The notes: a model not told the origin generated them from the letters alone. Counted from the first letter of the stretch, positions 11,766 through 22,768 are shown. The stretch: DNA of 64,000 nt from Capra hircus (GCF_001704415.2 NW_017189517.1:6335167-6399166), one strand, 5' to 3'. Numbers and translations: made by a program.

Positions 11766-12770
11766 CACACAATGAGTTTTGATAAATATATAATGTATTG
11801 TATGCACCACTGTAGTATCATACAAAATAGTTTTCACTACCTTAAAAATCCTTTGTACTCTGCATATTCATCTTGCCCACCCCTGGCTATCACTGATCAT
11901 TATACTGTCTCCATAATTTTGTCTTTTCCAGAGTGTCATTTAGATGGAATAGATAGCCTTTTCAGATTTTCTTTTTTCATTTAGTAATATGAATTTAAGT
12001 TTCTTCTATGTCTTTTTATGGCTTGAGAGCCCACTTCTTTATACTAAATAATACTTTTTGTCTGGACAACTACAGTTTATCTATCCATTAAACTGCTGAA
12101 GGATAACTTTATTGCTTTCAAGTTTTGGCAATTTTGAGTGAAGCTGCTAAAAACATCTGCATGCAGGTTTTGTCTGGACATTAGTTTTCAAACCACTGAT
12201 ACAAATACCAAGGACTGTGATTTCTGGGTTGTATGGTAAGAACATATTTAGTTTCATAACAAACTGCTAAATGGTCTTCCAAAGTAGCTGTGCCACTTTG
12301 CATTCCTATCAGCAATAAAGTTTGTATAGCTTCACATCCTCATCAGCATTCCGTGTTGTCAGTGTTTGGGGTTTTAGCCCTTCTAACAGGTGTTTACTGG
12401 TATCTCATTGCTATTTTAATTTGCAGTTCTTGGATAATATATGATGTCAAATATATTTTTCAGTGCTTACTTGCTTTCTATATATATTCTTCAGTGAGGT
12501 ATCTGTTAGGTCTTTCTCTTATTTTTTATACAAATTGTTCTTCTTCTTATAATTGTATTTTAAGAGGGTTTTTAAAATATATATTATAAATAATAGTCCT
12601 TTATCAGATATGTATTTTGCAAATATTTTTCCCGCTTTGTCACTTATCTTTTCATTCTGTCAACATTGTCTTTTAAAAAGTACAAATTTTTAACTTTAAT
12701 GAAATCCAGCTTACAAATTTTATTTCACAGACCTTGCCTTTGTTGTTGTATCTAAAAACTCATCACAGTG
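11766..12770 (-). mobile_element. Old L1 3' half, left part
   Basis: Antisense old L1 with the 3' UTR on the left and ORF2 sequence to the right: 'gagttttgataaatatataa', 'gagtgaagctgctaaaaaca', 'caaagtagctgtgccacttt', 'ctttatcagatatgtatttt', 'tcattctgtcaacattgtct'. Highly diverged; it resumes at 12873. Confidence 0.75.
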
Positions 12771-12872
12771 GTATATAAAAATATTGAATCACTGTGTTGT
12801 ACACCTGAAACTAATGCAATATTGCAAATCAACTGTATAATTTCTTGAAATTTTTTAATTAAACAAATAAAT
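12771..12872 (+). mobile_element. L1 3' end inserted into old L1
   Basis: Only about 100 bp of an L1 3' terminus: 'gtggtatataaaaatattga', 'gttgtacacctgaaactaat', 'aatcaactgtataattt' and an A/T tail. It splits the minus-strand L1. Confidence 0.7.
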
Positions 12873-13085
12873 GTCATTGGCACACCCAAGATCAATTATT
12901 TTTTCTCCTTTGTTGTCTTCTAGGAGTTTTATAATTTAATGCTTTACATTTAGGTGTACAACTCACTTGAGACAACTTTTGTGAAGGGTATACGTTCTGT
13001 ATCTAGATTCACTTTTTTTGCATGTAGATGTCATTTTGTTTCAGCACAATTTGTTAAAAAGACAACATTAGCTCTGTGATCTTGT
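12873..13085 (-). mobile_element. Old L1, right part after the insertion
   Basis: Continues the antisense ORF2 sequence of 11766-12770: 'ttgtcttctaggagttttat', 'ttgtgaagggtatacgttct', 'tttttgcatgtagatgtcat', 'gcacaatttgttaaaaagac'. Confidence 0.7.
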
Positions 13086-13109
13086 AACAGGTTCCAAAAC
13101 TGTCTAGCC

Positions 13110-13190
13110 TTACTTCATCAACTATAAGAAAGTGGATTAATAATACTACCTCTCTCATAGGGCTGTTGAGAGGATTAGCATATGATAGGA
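13110..13190 (+). mobile_element. MIR SINE, left part (split)
   Basis: Matches the second half of MIR: a degenerate 'cttacttcatcaactataag', then 'gattaataatactacctctc' and 'atagggctgttgagaggatt'. It is interrupted by the Bov-tA copy and resumes at 13433. Confidence 0.75.
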
Positions 13191-13195
13191 AGGAA

Positions 13196-13432
13196 CGTTG
13201 CTCAGTAGTGTCTGACTCTTTGCAACCCCATGGACTGTAGCCTACCAAGCTCCTCTGTCCATGGGATTTTCCAGGCAACAGTACTGGAGTGGATTGCCAT
13301 TTCCTTCTCCAGCAGATCTTCCTGGAGTGGATTGCCATTTCCTTCTCCAGCGGATCTTCCTGACCCAAGGATCAAACCCTGGTCTCCCACATTGTAGACA
13401 GACGCTTTACTGTCTGAGCCACCAGGGAAGTG
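13196..13432 (-). mobile_element. Bov-tA SINE with internal 38-bp tandem duplication
   Basis: On the minus strand it starts at 'cttccctggtggctcagaca' (right end) and runs to the BovB-type tail on the left. A 38-bp segment is repeated in tandem (13284-13321 and 13322-13359, one base different), which makes this copy longer than usual. It interrupts an ancient MIR. Confidence 0.9.
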
Positions 13433-13480
13433 GTGCTCAGTAGATAAATGTTAACAGCTAAATTGTTACGATTATCATCA
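13433..13480 (+). mobile_element. MIR SINE, right part
   Basis: 'tggtgctcagtagataaatg' then 'ttaacagct' is the MIR 3' end, consistent with the fragment at 13110-13190. Confidence 0.65.
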
Positions 13481-13703
13481 GAGTGTCCAACAAGGCTGAG
13501 ACAAGTCAGATCAAAAGCTGTCTCCATGTAGTCAGCATATGAGGGAGAGCACTTGGGTATGGATAAAGCCTAAAGAGTCACAGCCCAAGGTGTTTTATTG
13601 AACTACAATAGAGAGAAGAATGTTATCGTGGAGAAAGCCTGGATCATAAGCAGAAGAAAAAATAAAATGGGTGTAAAGTTAAATGGACAAGGCCAAAACA
13701 TCA

Positions 13704-13911
13704 GGTGGTACAATGGTAAAGAATCCCCCTGCCAATTCTGGAGACAGGAGATTTGGGTCTGATCCTTGGCTCAAGGTGATCCTCTGAAGAAGGAAATGTC
13801 AATCCACTTCAGTATTCTTGCCTGGAAAATTCCATGGACAGAGGAGTCTGGCAGGCTACAGTCCATGGGGTCACAGAGTCAGACATGACTGAGTGAGAAA
13901 AATACAGCACA
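13704..13911 (+). mobile_element. Bov-tA SINE with TSD
   Basis: A divergent head ('ggtggtacaatggtaaagaa') is followed by 'agtattcttgcctggaaaat' and 'gggtcacagagtcagacatg'. A 9-bp repeat, aaaacatca, lies at 13695-13703 and 13912-13920. Confidence 0.88.
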
Positions 13912-13920
13912 AAAACATCA

Positions 13921-15790
13921 TGATAAGAACAAGCTGAAGATTCAAAGCCAGGAGAAACAAGAATTAATTAAATGTGGAATATGACTCCTGGTACAGAGAA
14001 GAAATCTCATCTCCAACACTGGGCACGTAGCAAGAGTTTGCTTTTATGCATTGGATGACCTGACCAGAACAAATAGACCTCCTTTAAGGCACTGTATGTA
14101 CGGGCTCCACTTGCACCACCGCCCCCCCAGAACATCATGAACCAAGGTTTGGTGAGCCCCCAAACACATCAATCCATGTTATCTACTATGTACTTTAATT
14201 CTTCCCAGGATCAAGCACATAAAGTAGTGGTTCACTGGGTACAAGAAGAGTAATTTATTTCCGACTTCCACATATTTGTCCTTTTCTTTCTGCTTTGGTA
14301 TGCATAAGGCCTGACCATCATTAAACAGAAATATTATATTGGATGTGCAATTCAAGGAAATAATTTTTCTCAATCCATTGGACCAAAAATTATTGTCTTT
14401 CTAAAGGATAGAATGGTAACCCCCATAGTTTAGCTTCTTGCATTAATATTGCCTATGGGTTAATGTACTATTAATATGGCAAAAAAAAAAAAAGAAAGAA
14501 AACCCTTTAAATAGCAGCTTGTGCTTCTCTTTTATTTCTCTTCAGCAAAAGTTGATTTACTGTGTGTTTCTTCCATCTGGCAGGAAGCTAATCTGAATAT
14601 GAATCAAGCCTTGCAAAAATAACTGCAGGAAATTTTAGACATTCACAATTTTCCAAAGTTTTTTTTTTTTCTCTTTAACAATAGCATTTTTGTCATTCTT
14701 TCAGTTGAGCAAAGATTTTTAAATGAAATGAAATATGACTATTTAAAGAGCTGTGCCACTTCATCCTGAATGCCTCCTTTACTGTTACAGATTCACATTG
14801 TTCATATTCGAGATACATGTACATAAATGAGTAATTGCTGTTATCCCAAAAAGTTTTAGTCATGAAAAGTAAAGAGATTAATGTGATGTTCACAACCTGA
14901 TAAGCAAAGTGATCAAAAAATTATTCTCAAATATCTGATTCGTCTTTCCTTGAAGTATATTTTGTAATAATGCTGGCTTCTTCTAACATTGGCTTTACCA
15001 ACTAATATTTCTGGTGCTTGAGGAAAAACATCCCTCTACCTCATTAAACAAGACTTGATTTTTCAGCAAGTAACTCCTGGCTATTTTCAAAACCAGTGCT
15101 TCCTGGCCATTCCCACATCACAGCATACCAAAAAAATTATAATGTTTACCCTGGGATAAATGGAGAAGTCTGCTTGAGCAGGAAGTTAACCAGCCCAGAA
15201 ACTCCCACTGCCTCAGGCCCCATCAGGTCACCCCAAGATTGAGGGAATTAAATATGCCCTCATACCTGTAAACTATTTTTCAGCACATAAGCTCTGCTCA
15301 AGGAAATTTGTTTCTCAGAGCTGTGTATTGCGAAAGGAAAATGTGCGTCATGTGAAAATGGAAGTAATATCATCTAGACTAATACATAAGTGTCTTTGGC
15401 AGAATTTCCATACAAGAATTATATAGCCAAGTCAATCTATTCTAATCTGATCTATCAAGTATGAAATATTAACCCAGTGTTTTCCAAATTGTGTTCCACA
15501 GAATGCTAGTCTTCCATGAGGTATTAATAGATACTAAAGTGAACACCCCCTACCCCCACTCCACCCCCACCATGGTGGTCAAATACTTTTGAAAGTTATA
15601 GGGTTAACTGGGTTTCATTACTATAGAACTTCCTGAGCTTTTTCATATGCTAATGAGACTTGTGAATCTCCAAGAAAGCTGATGTGCAACAAATGGTTGT
15701 GCCTATTGTGCACTGCATGACACTAAAGGTCGCTATTCATATTGTAACTTATTACATGGCACTAATTGAAGCAATATAGAATCCATACAT
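13921..15790. other. Mostly single-copy sequence
   Basis: About 1.9 kb without a confident feature. There is an A-rich tract near 14480-14495 and a T-run near 14660. A cytosine-rich patch at 15545-15569 has three C5 runs. The stretch 15474-15540 vaguely resembles a MER-type DNA transposon end, but not enough to name. Open frames here have no domains. Confidence 0.45.
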
Positions 15791-16016
15791 GGCTCAGTTT
15801 CTCTGGTAGCGCTAGTGGTAAAGAACCTGCCTGCCAATGCAGGAGATGTAAGAGAGTCAGGTTTGAACCCTGGGTAGGGAAGGTCCCCTGGAGGAAAGCA
15901 TGGCAACCCACTCCAGTATTCTTGCCTGGAGAATCCCATGGATGGAGGAGCCTGGTGGGCTATGGTCCATAGGGTTGCATAGAGTCGGACACAACTTAAG
16001 TGACTTAGCACGCATG
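15791..16016 (+). mobile_element. Bov-tA SINE (long-head variant)
   Basis: The head is 'ggctcagtttctctggtagc' followed by 'gctagtggtaaagaacctgc', a variant typical of a ruminant tRNA-SINE subfamily. The tail 'gagtcggacacaacttaagt' ends in 'gacttagcacgcatg'. No exact TSD was found; a 9-bp near-match (atacatggc and atatatggc) brackets it. Confidence 0.9.
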
Positions 16017-16239
16017 TACAACCTATATATGGCCATCCTAGGATATAGCATGCAGCATTTTCCATACATATTTTTCTATGGAACATTGCCCAGGATACTT
16101 GTTAATATCTAGTATAACATAGTTAGAGCTTTATGGATTCCACTGATCATCTTGTCCTTTATGCTATATTTCAGGGATATCATGTTCTGAGTAACTCTAC
16201 TCTTTCTATTCCCAGACTGTGAATTTTCCAGCCTCTAAG

Positions 16240-16425
16240 AGGAAAGAACATGGACTTTGGTGTCGTATTGATCTGGATTCAATACCAGTTATGCCACTTC
16301 TTTTACCAGCTCTGAACTTTCATATCTGTAAAATGGACTGCACATTACAGGTTGATTGCACAGAATAAATGAGCAAGCGTATAGAAAGCTTTAGTGTACT
16401 GCCTGACCCACAGTAGCATATAACA
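16240..16425 (+). mobile_element. MIR SINE
   Basis: Nearly the whole MIR body is present: 'acatggactttggtgtcgta', the core-like 'agttatgccacttcttttac', 'catatctgtaaaatggactg' and 'gtgtactgcctgacccacag'. Ancient and diverged. Confidence 0.85.
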
Positions 16426-16429
16426 AATC

Positions 16430-16755
16430 TTCTCCCTCGTTGCCTTTACTCATGTTGTTTCCCCTGCCTGAAATGCCTTTCTATGCTCAGTCTGCCTTTC
16501 AAGGATTACTTCATTTACAAAGCCTTCCCTAATGCAAAAGCTCCCTCCCTCAAACCTCTGCAGCACCTTGTGGCTCTTTCCTAGGTTTATTCCAGCACAT
16601 TCTTCTGATACTAGAATAATTATGACCAATTTCTCCTCTCCCCTGCTTAATTATTACATCTTGAGGGCATCAGCATTGTCTTACTTATCTTGTTCCTCAA
16701 CAAAACCTGCACAATCTTAAGCAGTCAATAAATGTTTGTAAAATCTAATGGAATC
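16430..16755 (+). mobile_element. L2 LINE 3' end
   Basis: Blocks in consensus order: 'ttcccctgcctgaaatgcct', 'caaagccttccctaatgcaa', 'gcaccttgtggctctttcct', 'ttgagggcatcagcattgtc', 'cagtcaataaatgtttgtaa'. It lies directly behind a MIR in the same orientation. Ancient. Confidence 0.85.
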
Positions 16756-17850
16756 AAAATGGTAAAGTGGCTGGCAGGTACCCACAGTATATTTTTCAAC
16801 AGCTCTTCTGGACTGACTGAATGCACATTATAGTCTGCAAAAATCTGTCTATTGGTATGCAGAGACAGTCACAGAAAGCCCTAAAGATATATTTTACATA
16901 GCACAAGGAAAATATTCTGAGGTTTAAGTTGCACAAATTGGTAGTATAATCAACACCTTCTCTAAAATAAAGGTCTTTAAGCATAGGGATGGTGGTGGAT
17001 AGTCTAATCATTGATTGCAAACTCAAAAGTAAAGCAAATATTTTATAACAGAGTCCCAGACTCAAATATCAATATGTATAAAACCTTTGTTACTTAGTTC
17101 TCTTCAAGTACAAGTCTATACGAAACACTAAGCTAAACAGCATTTTACATATTTGTTAAAATAATGCATTTCCTTATAATATACATTTTAAGTATATTTA
17201 AATTTTTGCATTAATAAAATATGCATGCTTTACACCCAGGGTTATATTTTATTCAAGTTCTCTTGCTAAAGTATTTTAAAATGAGATATATGTACAAAAT
17301 AAATTATACATTAGCTTTTCAAGTAAGAATTTTGTTATGAAAATTTGACAAATGCCAACAACCTTGTGCAGTCAAGCTACATTTATCAACAGGAATTAGA
17401 CACTTTAGGAAGAAAATCCAGCAATAAAAACCTCTTTTTAAAACAATGTTGGGACAAAAAGATTTTTTTATGAATACCTAGTTAAGACGTACAGTTCGAT
17501 TCTTTATTAGGTTCTTTGGTTCTTGACATGCTATTTAAAGTATGATTTATCAGAACAGCAGAAAATTGTAATTGTTGAAGTTTTTATAATGATCATAGCA
17601 ACTGATTAACTTCTATAACAATATGATACCCAGTGCTCCAATATAAAGTGCTAATAATAATAATCTGTTATAAGCATTTGACTTGTCTACAATTCTAAAG
17701 AGTTGGGGCTTTAGATAATGTAGCTGTTATACTTGGAAATTTCTAGAGTATATGGATACAACCATCGAAGCAAGCTAGAAAGTGATTACTAATTGATAAT
17801 CTCTTAATCTCTTCATGACAAATATCAATGATACCATTGTAATTGTTGTT
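16756..17850. other. No recognisable feature
   Basis: About 1.1 kb of AT-rich sequence with no recognised repeat or coding signal. Confidence 0.5.
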
Positions 17851-17854
17851 GTTT

Positions 17855-17955
17855 TTATTTTTATTAGCCAACATTTTATGGGCTCTTAATATTTGTCAGT
17901 CACTATGTTAAGTAGTTTACATGCATAATCTCTACACTTAAAAGGCAAACAAATG
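17855..17955 (-). mobile_element. MIR SINE fragment
   Basis: Antisense MIR: 'attagccaacattttatggg', 'gtcagtcactatgttaagta', 'gtttacatgcataatctcta'. Short and diverged. Confidence 0.6.
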
Positions 17956-18259
17956 TTGGCCAGCAAGAGGGAAAAAAAGAAAGTGAGCTAACATTTTTAA
18001 AAGACAAGATGGAAAAGATAAAAGTAATATTGCTAGTTGGTGAAAGAAACCAAGGTGATTCTGACCATGAATTTACTATGGTCTTGGGTCTGGTCTTTAT
18101 CTTTCAAAGCCCAGAAATTTTGACCCATATATTCCTTCATTGAAGGCAGACCTATCTAGGGAGCCAAATTCTAATCAGAGGGCTACACTTTGTGAACCTG
18201 GAAATAGAGCAAAGGAAAAGGATTCTTTAGCAATATTTTATCCAGGCCACAGGGAAGCC
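17956..18259. other. No recognisable feature
   Basis: Single-copy-looking sequence between ancient MIR and L2 fragments. Confidence 0.5.
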
Positions 18260-18500
18260 TAGAAAATAGAATAGGTAAGGCCATCTAGGACAGAGAGAAC
18301 AGTATGTGCAAAAGGAAAGAGAAGTAAAAAAAAAAAAGTACAATGTGTTTCTGGAAGATATTATAAGTAAAGAGCTTAGATTGGCTGGAGCAGGGGATCC
18401 TGAAGCAGAGGTGTGATAGAAAACAGGGCTGCAATAGTAAACAAGGCCAAAAGGCAAAGGATCTAGGACCTTGATTGTAAGGAGGAGCTATTTACGGCTC
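18260..18500 (-). mobile_element. L2 LINE fragment
   Basis: Antisense L2: 'ggacagagagaacagtatgt', 'agattggctggagcagggga', 'aaggatctaggaccttgatt'. It contains an A-run near 18328. High divergence makes the call moderate. Confidence 0.5.
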
Positions 18501-18611
18501 ATCAGACTCCTCAGGAGTCTGTTTGGAGGGAACAGATAGAGAATGTAAGGAAACAGAATGTTGTAAATGGCTCAGGTGAGATGTTATGCAGATCTAAATT
18601 AAGATATGATT

Positions 18612-18936
18612 CAAGAGATCAATTCTTCTTCAGCTGTTTCCTTTGCTATTATTTTCTCCCACTCAGAGTTGTCTTTTCACCTTGTTTATAGTTTCCTTCC
18701 TTGTGCAAAAGCTTTAAGTTTAATTAGTTCTCATTTGTTTATTTTTGTTTTTATTTCCATTACTCTTAGGAGGTGGGTCATAGAGGATCTTGTTGTGATT
18801 TATGTCAAAGAGTGTTCTGCCTATTTTCCTCTAAGAGTTTCATAGTTTCTGGTATTACATTTAGGTCTTTAATCCATTTTGAATTTATTTTTGTGTACGG
18901 TGTTAGGAAGTGCCCTAATTTCATTCTTTTACAGAC
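18612..18936 (-). mobile_element. Ruminant L1, inverted 5' segment
   Basis: Antisense ORF2 sequence ('ctattattttctcccactca', 'gtgcaaaagctttaagttta', 'gaggtgggtcatagaggatc') joins directly to sense L1 3' sequence at 18937, with about 0.5 kb of ORF2 missing at the join. An imperfect ~15-bp TSD brackets the whole composite (18597-18611 and about 20866-20880). This is the signature of a 5' inversion from twin priming. Confidence 0.85.
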
Positions 18937-19250
18937 CAATCAATTCCACTACTGGGCATATACCCTGAGGAAACCATAATAGAAAAAGACACATGTACCC
19001 CAAAGCTCATTGCAGCACTACTTACAATAGCTTGGACATGGAAGCAACCATTAACACATGAGTGGATGAGAAAGTGATGGTACATACACACAATGGAATA
19101 TTACTCAACTATAAAAAGGAATGCATTTGAGTCAGTTTTAATGAGGTGGATGAACCTAGAGCCTATCATACAGAGTGAAGTAAATCAGAAAGAGAAAGGC
19201 AAATATTGTATGTAAACATATATATCTATATCTATATATCTATATATATA
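18937..19250 (+). mobile_element. Same L1, sense 3' part, first segment
   Basis: ORF2 C-terminal coding region and the start of the 3' UTR ('ccactactgggcatataccc', 'gaggtggatgaacctagagc'), ending in a TATATC-rich microsatellite at 19215-19251. Interrupted here by BovB. Confidence 0.88.
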
Positions 19251-19251
19251 T
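19215..19251. repeat. TA/TATATC microsatellite
   Basis: A simple repeat grown from the 'acatatatat' element of the L1 3' UTR, right at the BovB insertion point. Confidence 0.75.
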
Positions 19252-20279
19252 CAGTTCAGTTCAGTCGCTCAGTCGTGACCGACTCTTTGCAACCCCATGA
19301 ATTGCAGCACGCCAGGTCTCCCTGTCCATCACCAACTCCCGAAGTTCACTCAAACTCATGTCCATCCAGTCAGTGATGCCATCCAGCCATCTCATCCTCT
19401 GTCATCCCCTTCTCCTCCTGCCCCCAATCCCTCCCAGCATCAGGGTCTTTTCCAGTGAGTCAACTCTTCGCATGAGGTGGCCAAAGTATTGGAGTTTCAG
19501 CTTCAACATCAGTCCTTCCAATGAACACCCAGGACTGATCTCCTTTAGAATGGACTGGTTGGATCTCCTTTCAGTCCAAGGGACTCTCAAGAGTCTTCTC
19601 CAACACCACAGTTCAAAAGCATCAATTCTTTGGCACTCAGCTTTCTTCACAGTCCAACTCTCACATCCATACACGACCACTGGAAAAACCATAGCCTTGA
19701 CTAGATGGACCTTTGTTAGCAAATAATGTCTCTGCTTTTGAATATGCTACTAGGTTGGTCATAACTTTTCTTCCAAGGAGAAGGCGTCTTTTAATTTCAT
19801 GGCTGCAATCACCATCTGCAGTGATTTTGGAGCCCCAAAAATAAAGTCTGACACTGTTTCTACTGTTTCCCCATCTATTCCCATGAAGTGATGGGACCAG
19901 ATGCCATGATCTTTGTTTTCTGAATGTTGAGCTTTAAGCCCACTTTTGCACTCTCCTCTTTCACTTTCATCAAGAGGCTTCTTAGCTCCTCTTCACTTTC
20001 TGCCATAAGGGTGGTGTCATCTGCATATCTGAGGTTATTGATATTTCTCGCAGCAATCTTGATTCCAGCTTGTGTTTCTTCCAGCCCAGTGTTGCTCATG
20101 ATGTACTCTGCATATAAGTTAAATAAGCAGAGTGCAATATACAGCCTTGAATTACTCTTCCCCTATTTGGAACCAGTCTGTTGTTCCATGTCCAGTTCTA
20201 ACTGTTGCTTCCTGACCTGCATGCAGGTTTCTCAAGAGGCAGCTCAGATGGTCTGGTATTCCCATCTCTTTCAGAATTT
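19251..20279 (-). mobile_element. BovB LINE 3' part, inserted in L1
   Basis: The 3' tail is on the left ('tcagttcagttcagtcgctc') and the copy extends through the C-terminal region and the YADD-containing RT segment. It stops after 'tctttcagaatt' near 20279. L1 sequence resumes immediately. Small deletions break the frame. Confidence 0.93.
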
Positions 20280-20411
20280 AGAGAACCTAGAAAGATAGTA
20301 CCAATGATCCAATGTGCAGGGCAGCAAACGAGACACATACATAAAGAGCAGAATTTTGGACAGGGTGGGGGAAGGAGAGGGTGAGATGATTAGAGAGAAT
20401 ATCGTTGAAAT
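20280..20411 (+). mobile_element. Same L1, middle 3' UTR segment
   Basis: 'gaacctagaaagatagtacc' through 'gggtgggggaaggagagggt' and 'gagaatatcgttgaaataca' is L1 3' UTR, continuing from 19250. Confidence 0.85.
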
Positions 20412-20414
20412 ACA

Positions 20415-20648
20415 TTTTTTTGTTGTTTAATCACTAAGTCACATCTGACTCTTTGAGAACTCATGGACTACAGCACGCCAGGCTTCCCTGTCATTCACTA
20501 TCTCCCAGAGTTTGCCCAAACTCATGTCCATTGAGTCAGTGATCTAACCATCTCATCCTCTGCCATCCCTTTCTCATTTGCCTTCAGTCTTTCCCAGGAT
20601 CAGGGTTTTTTCCAGTGAGTCAGCTCTTCACATCAGGTGGCCAAAGTA
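20415..20648 (-). mobile_element. Short BovB 3' fragment (~235 bp), inserted in L1
   Basis: The last ~235 bp of BovB, with a GTT-rich tail on the left and truncation at 'ggtggccaaagta'. A possible 5-bp TSD, tacat, lies at 20411-20415 and 20647-20651. The same truncation point is seen at 22769 and 51990. Confidence 0.88.
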
Positions 20649-20651
20649 CAT

Positions 20652-20863
20652 ACAATATACAAAATAGATAACCAGGGGGAGTTTGATGTATGATGCACAG
20701 AACCCAAAGCCAGTGCACTGTGACAACCTAGAGGGATGGAGTCGGGGGAGAGGTGGAAAGGGGGATTAAGAGGGAGGGGACACATGTATACCTATGGCCA
20801 ACTTATGTTGATGTATGGCAAAAACATCACAATATTATAAAGCAATTATCCTCCAATTAAAAA
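20652..20863 (+). mobile_element. Same L1, 3' terminal segment
   Basis: Continues the L1 3' UTR ('tacaaaatagataaccaggg', 'tgttgatgtatggcaaaaac', 'gcaattatcctccaattaaa') and ends in an A-rich tail before the right TSD. Confidence 0.88.
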
Positions 20864-20880
20864 AAATTAAAGATATAATT

Positions 20881-21805
20881 TAGGGACAAAGAACTTTTCC
20901 AACAGTTTCTTGAGAAAATGTGTTCTGCATTGAAAATTACTGTCTTCGTTAAACATTGCATTTGGTATTCAATAATTGGTACACAATACATTTGAAAGGT
21001 GATGCTGGTCCATATTTAAAAAACAAATACTGTAACACAATCATAATAATAATTCCACAAAATCATGCTTAGTGTAAGCCAGAAACAAAATGAGAAACTA
21101 TTTTAAAATGTGAATGACTGAAATTATTTTTATAAACTTTGATTAAACACCATGGTTCTCATCCCAACAATTAAAAAACAAAAACCAGACAAGATTTCCA
21201 ATTTTTATTTAATTTGGCAATTAATTGCCAAATAAAAATGTTTGACCACTTACTATATTAATCAAAATTTTAAAGCCATCATTTTCAAATATTTGAAGCC
21301 ATCATTACCAAATATTTTTCAATACAAAAACAGTAAAGTTAATATTTTAGAGTAAATCCCATATAGTGCATGTTGTTTATAATTGTATGAGAATGAGTAT
21401 TAGAAGCATTAAAAGAAAAAATGAAGAAAAGAAAGTTTCCAGTGTATGTGTCTGTTAATACTTGTTTTATATGTTTTCTTAACAGGAGAAATATAAAATT
21501 AAAATAAATGAGAAGTAACATCGAATTGAGCCAATGTCTACACATATACATGCACATCAGTTTGTGAGGGAGAACATTGATTCAGTAAAGTACCAATGAT
21601 TTATTCAACTGCTTTCCTATAGGCTGATCAGCAATCATAGATAAAATTTTGCATTTTAATTTTAGAATAGGAATAATGCTTTCTGTGTTAGAACATGTTT
21701 CCTCATTTTTCATTTCTCGTTCACAGGCAGAATGTTTTAAGAAAACACACACACGCACAGAGATTTGACCTATCTTTAAACACCAGGCAAATTAGGCAAA
21801 TTATA
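20881..21805. other. Single-copy AT-rich sequence with a palindrome
   Basis: No gene or named repeat recognised. It holds the perfect palindrome listed at 21212-21233 and a near-duplicate of about 22 bp ('gccatcattttcaaatattt' and 'gccatcattaccaaatattt') at about 21275-21317. Confidence 0.5.
21212..21233. repeat. 22-bp perfect palindrome
   Basis: Centre 'ggcaattaattgcc', extended by AT pairs on each side. Outside it an 'atttttattt' and 'aaataaaaat' pair could lengthen the stem if a few bases bulge. No flanking TSD or terminator-like tail was seen. Confidence 0.8.
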
Positions 21806-21903
21806 CAAGAATGTTCATAGTAGCATTATTCACAATAACCCCAACTGGAAATAGCCAAGGTGTTCACTCATGACATATCTATAGAATGGAACATTATGGG
21901 ATC
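21806..21903 (+). mobile_element. Old L1 fragment
   Basis: 'gaatgttcatagtagcatta', 'ttcacaataaccccaactgg' and 'atagaatggaacattatggg' follow the old L1 ORF2 C-terminal and 3' region. Short and diverged. Confidence 0.6.
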
Positions 21904-22659
21904 TCAAATGCAGCTTATGTCTATAAGTGTTCACTATGTGCCAAGCTGTTATTGGTGGCCTCCAGCAACTTTCTTCATCACCATCGTGACAGGCTGCTTT
22001 TATGGTTTGGGGATGCCCTTTTCTTTACTCACAGCAGTAGAAACTATGCTCTTTCTCGAAGTTACAAATCCTCAGATACCTGAATCTCTGCCTTGGGGGG
22101 AACTTACTTTAGAAATTAAACAAAGGTCTTATGATCAATTTTCCTTCAGTCCTAAAGTGGCAGCTTCTTTCGATTAACATTTCAGCTATACATTAGAATT
22201 CTCTTTAATCTGTGTGAGTAGAGATAGCTTTTACTTTATACATCTGTGACTTACCACAATTTGGTTAAATAACTACCAGCTCCCCAACAACACGTTTTGA
22301 ATTTTAGTTACAAGGGTATAATAACTGTGAGTAATCGCATAAAGCACAAAATTTTCAAGCTGCTCTTCAGTCCACAAATCACTAAACAAATAATAGATGA
22401 ATGTTATGATCACTAACAAATCACGTCATTTCTTTCAACATCTGCTGTTGGTTGGTCACCTCATATGGCATTCAGTTCCTGCATAGACAGCAAAGCATGT
22501 ATGTGTGCTGAATTCTTGTTCCCAGTGATAAATCCATGTGATATTTTACAAAAATGGATAATTGAAAAAGAATTAGCCAACAAAGATGAAAGTGGAACAA
22601 AGAAACAAAAATAACAAAAAATGATGATGTTGGAAGTGAAAATAAAATCAAGCATAAGT
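21904..22659. other. No recognisable feature
   Basis: A 105-codon open frame (21860-22177) overlaps the old L1 fragment and extends into this stretch. It shows no recognisable domain and no exon-like signals. The right part may belong to the Tigger relic. Confidence 0.45.
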
Positions 22660-22768
22660 GAAGTTATAGAAGAAATATCTCACTCTGGAAAATGCTGACA
22701 TTGTTGCCAAGAGACTCTAGAAATGAAGCCAGAAGAACATAGTGAGGGCCAAATTATTGACATATAAG
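22660..22768 (+). mobile_element. Tigger (pogo-type) DNA transposon relic, left part
   Basis: A degraded reading frame (SEVIEEISHSGK, then KPEEHSEG) resembles the region just upstream of the C-terminal tail of Tigger transposases. Support comes mainly from its continuation at 23005. Confidence 0.4.

Noticed and set aside
15474..15540. Possible MER-type DNA transposon end ('ccagtgttttccaaattgtg')
   Set aside because: Only a short similarity from memory, without a second terminal repeat; not enough to annotate.
15545..15569. G-quadruplex or i-motif candidate in a C-rich patch
   Set aside because: Only three C-runs of five occur and the fourth tract has two bases, so a canonical four-run motif is lacking.
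21860..22177. A 105-codon open frame that could be a small gene
   Set aside because: It begins inside an old L1 fragment, has no domain I recognise, no splice or promoter context and an unrelated overlapping frame. Best taken as chance.
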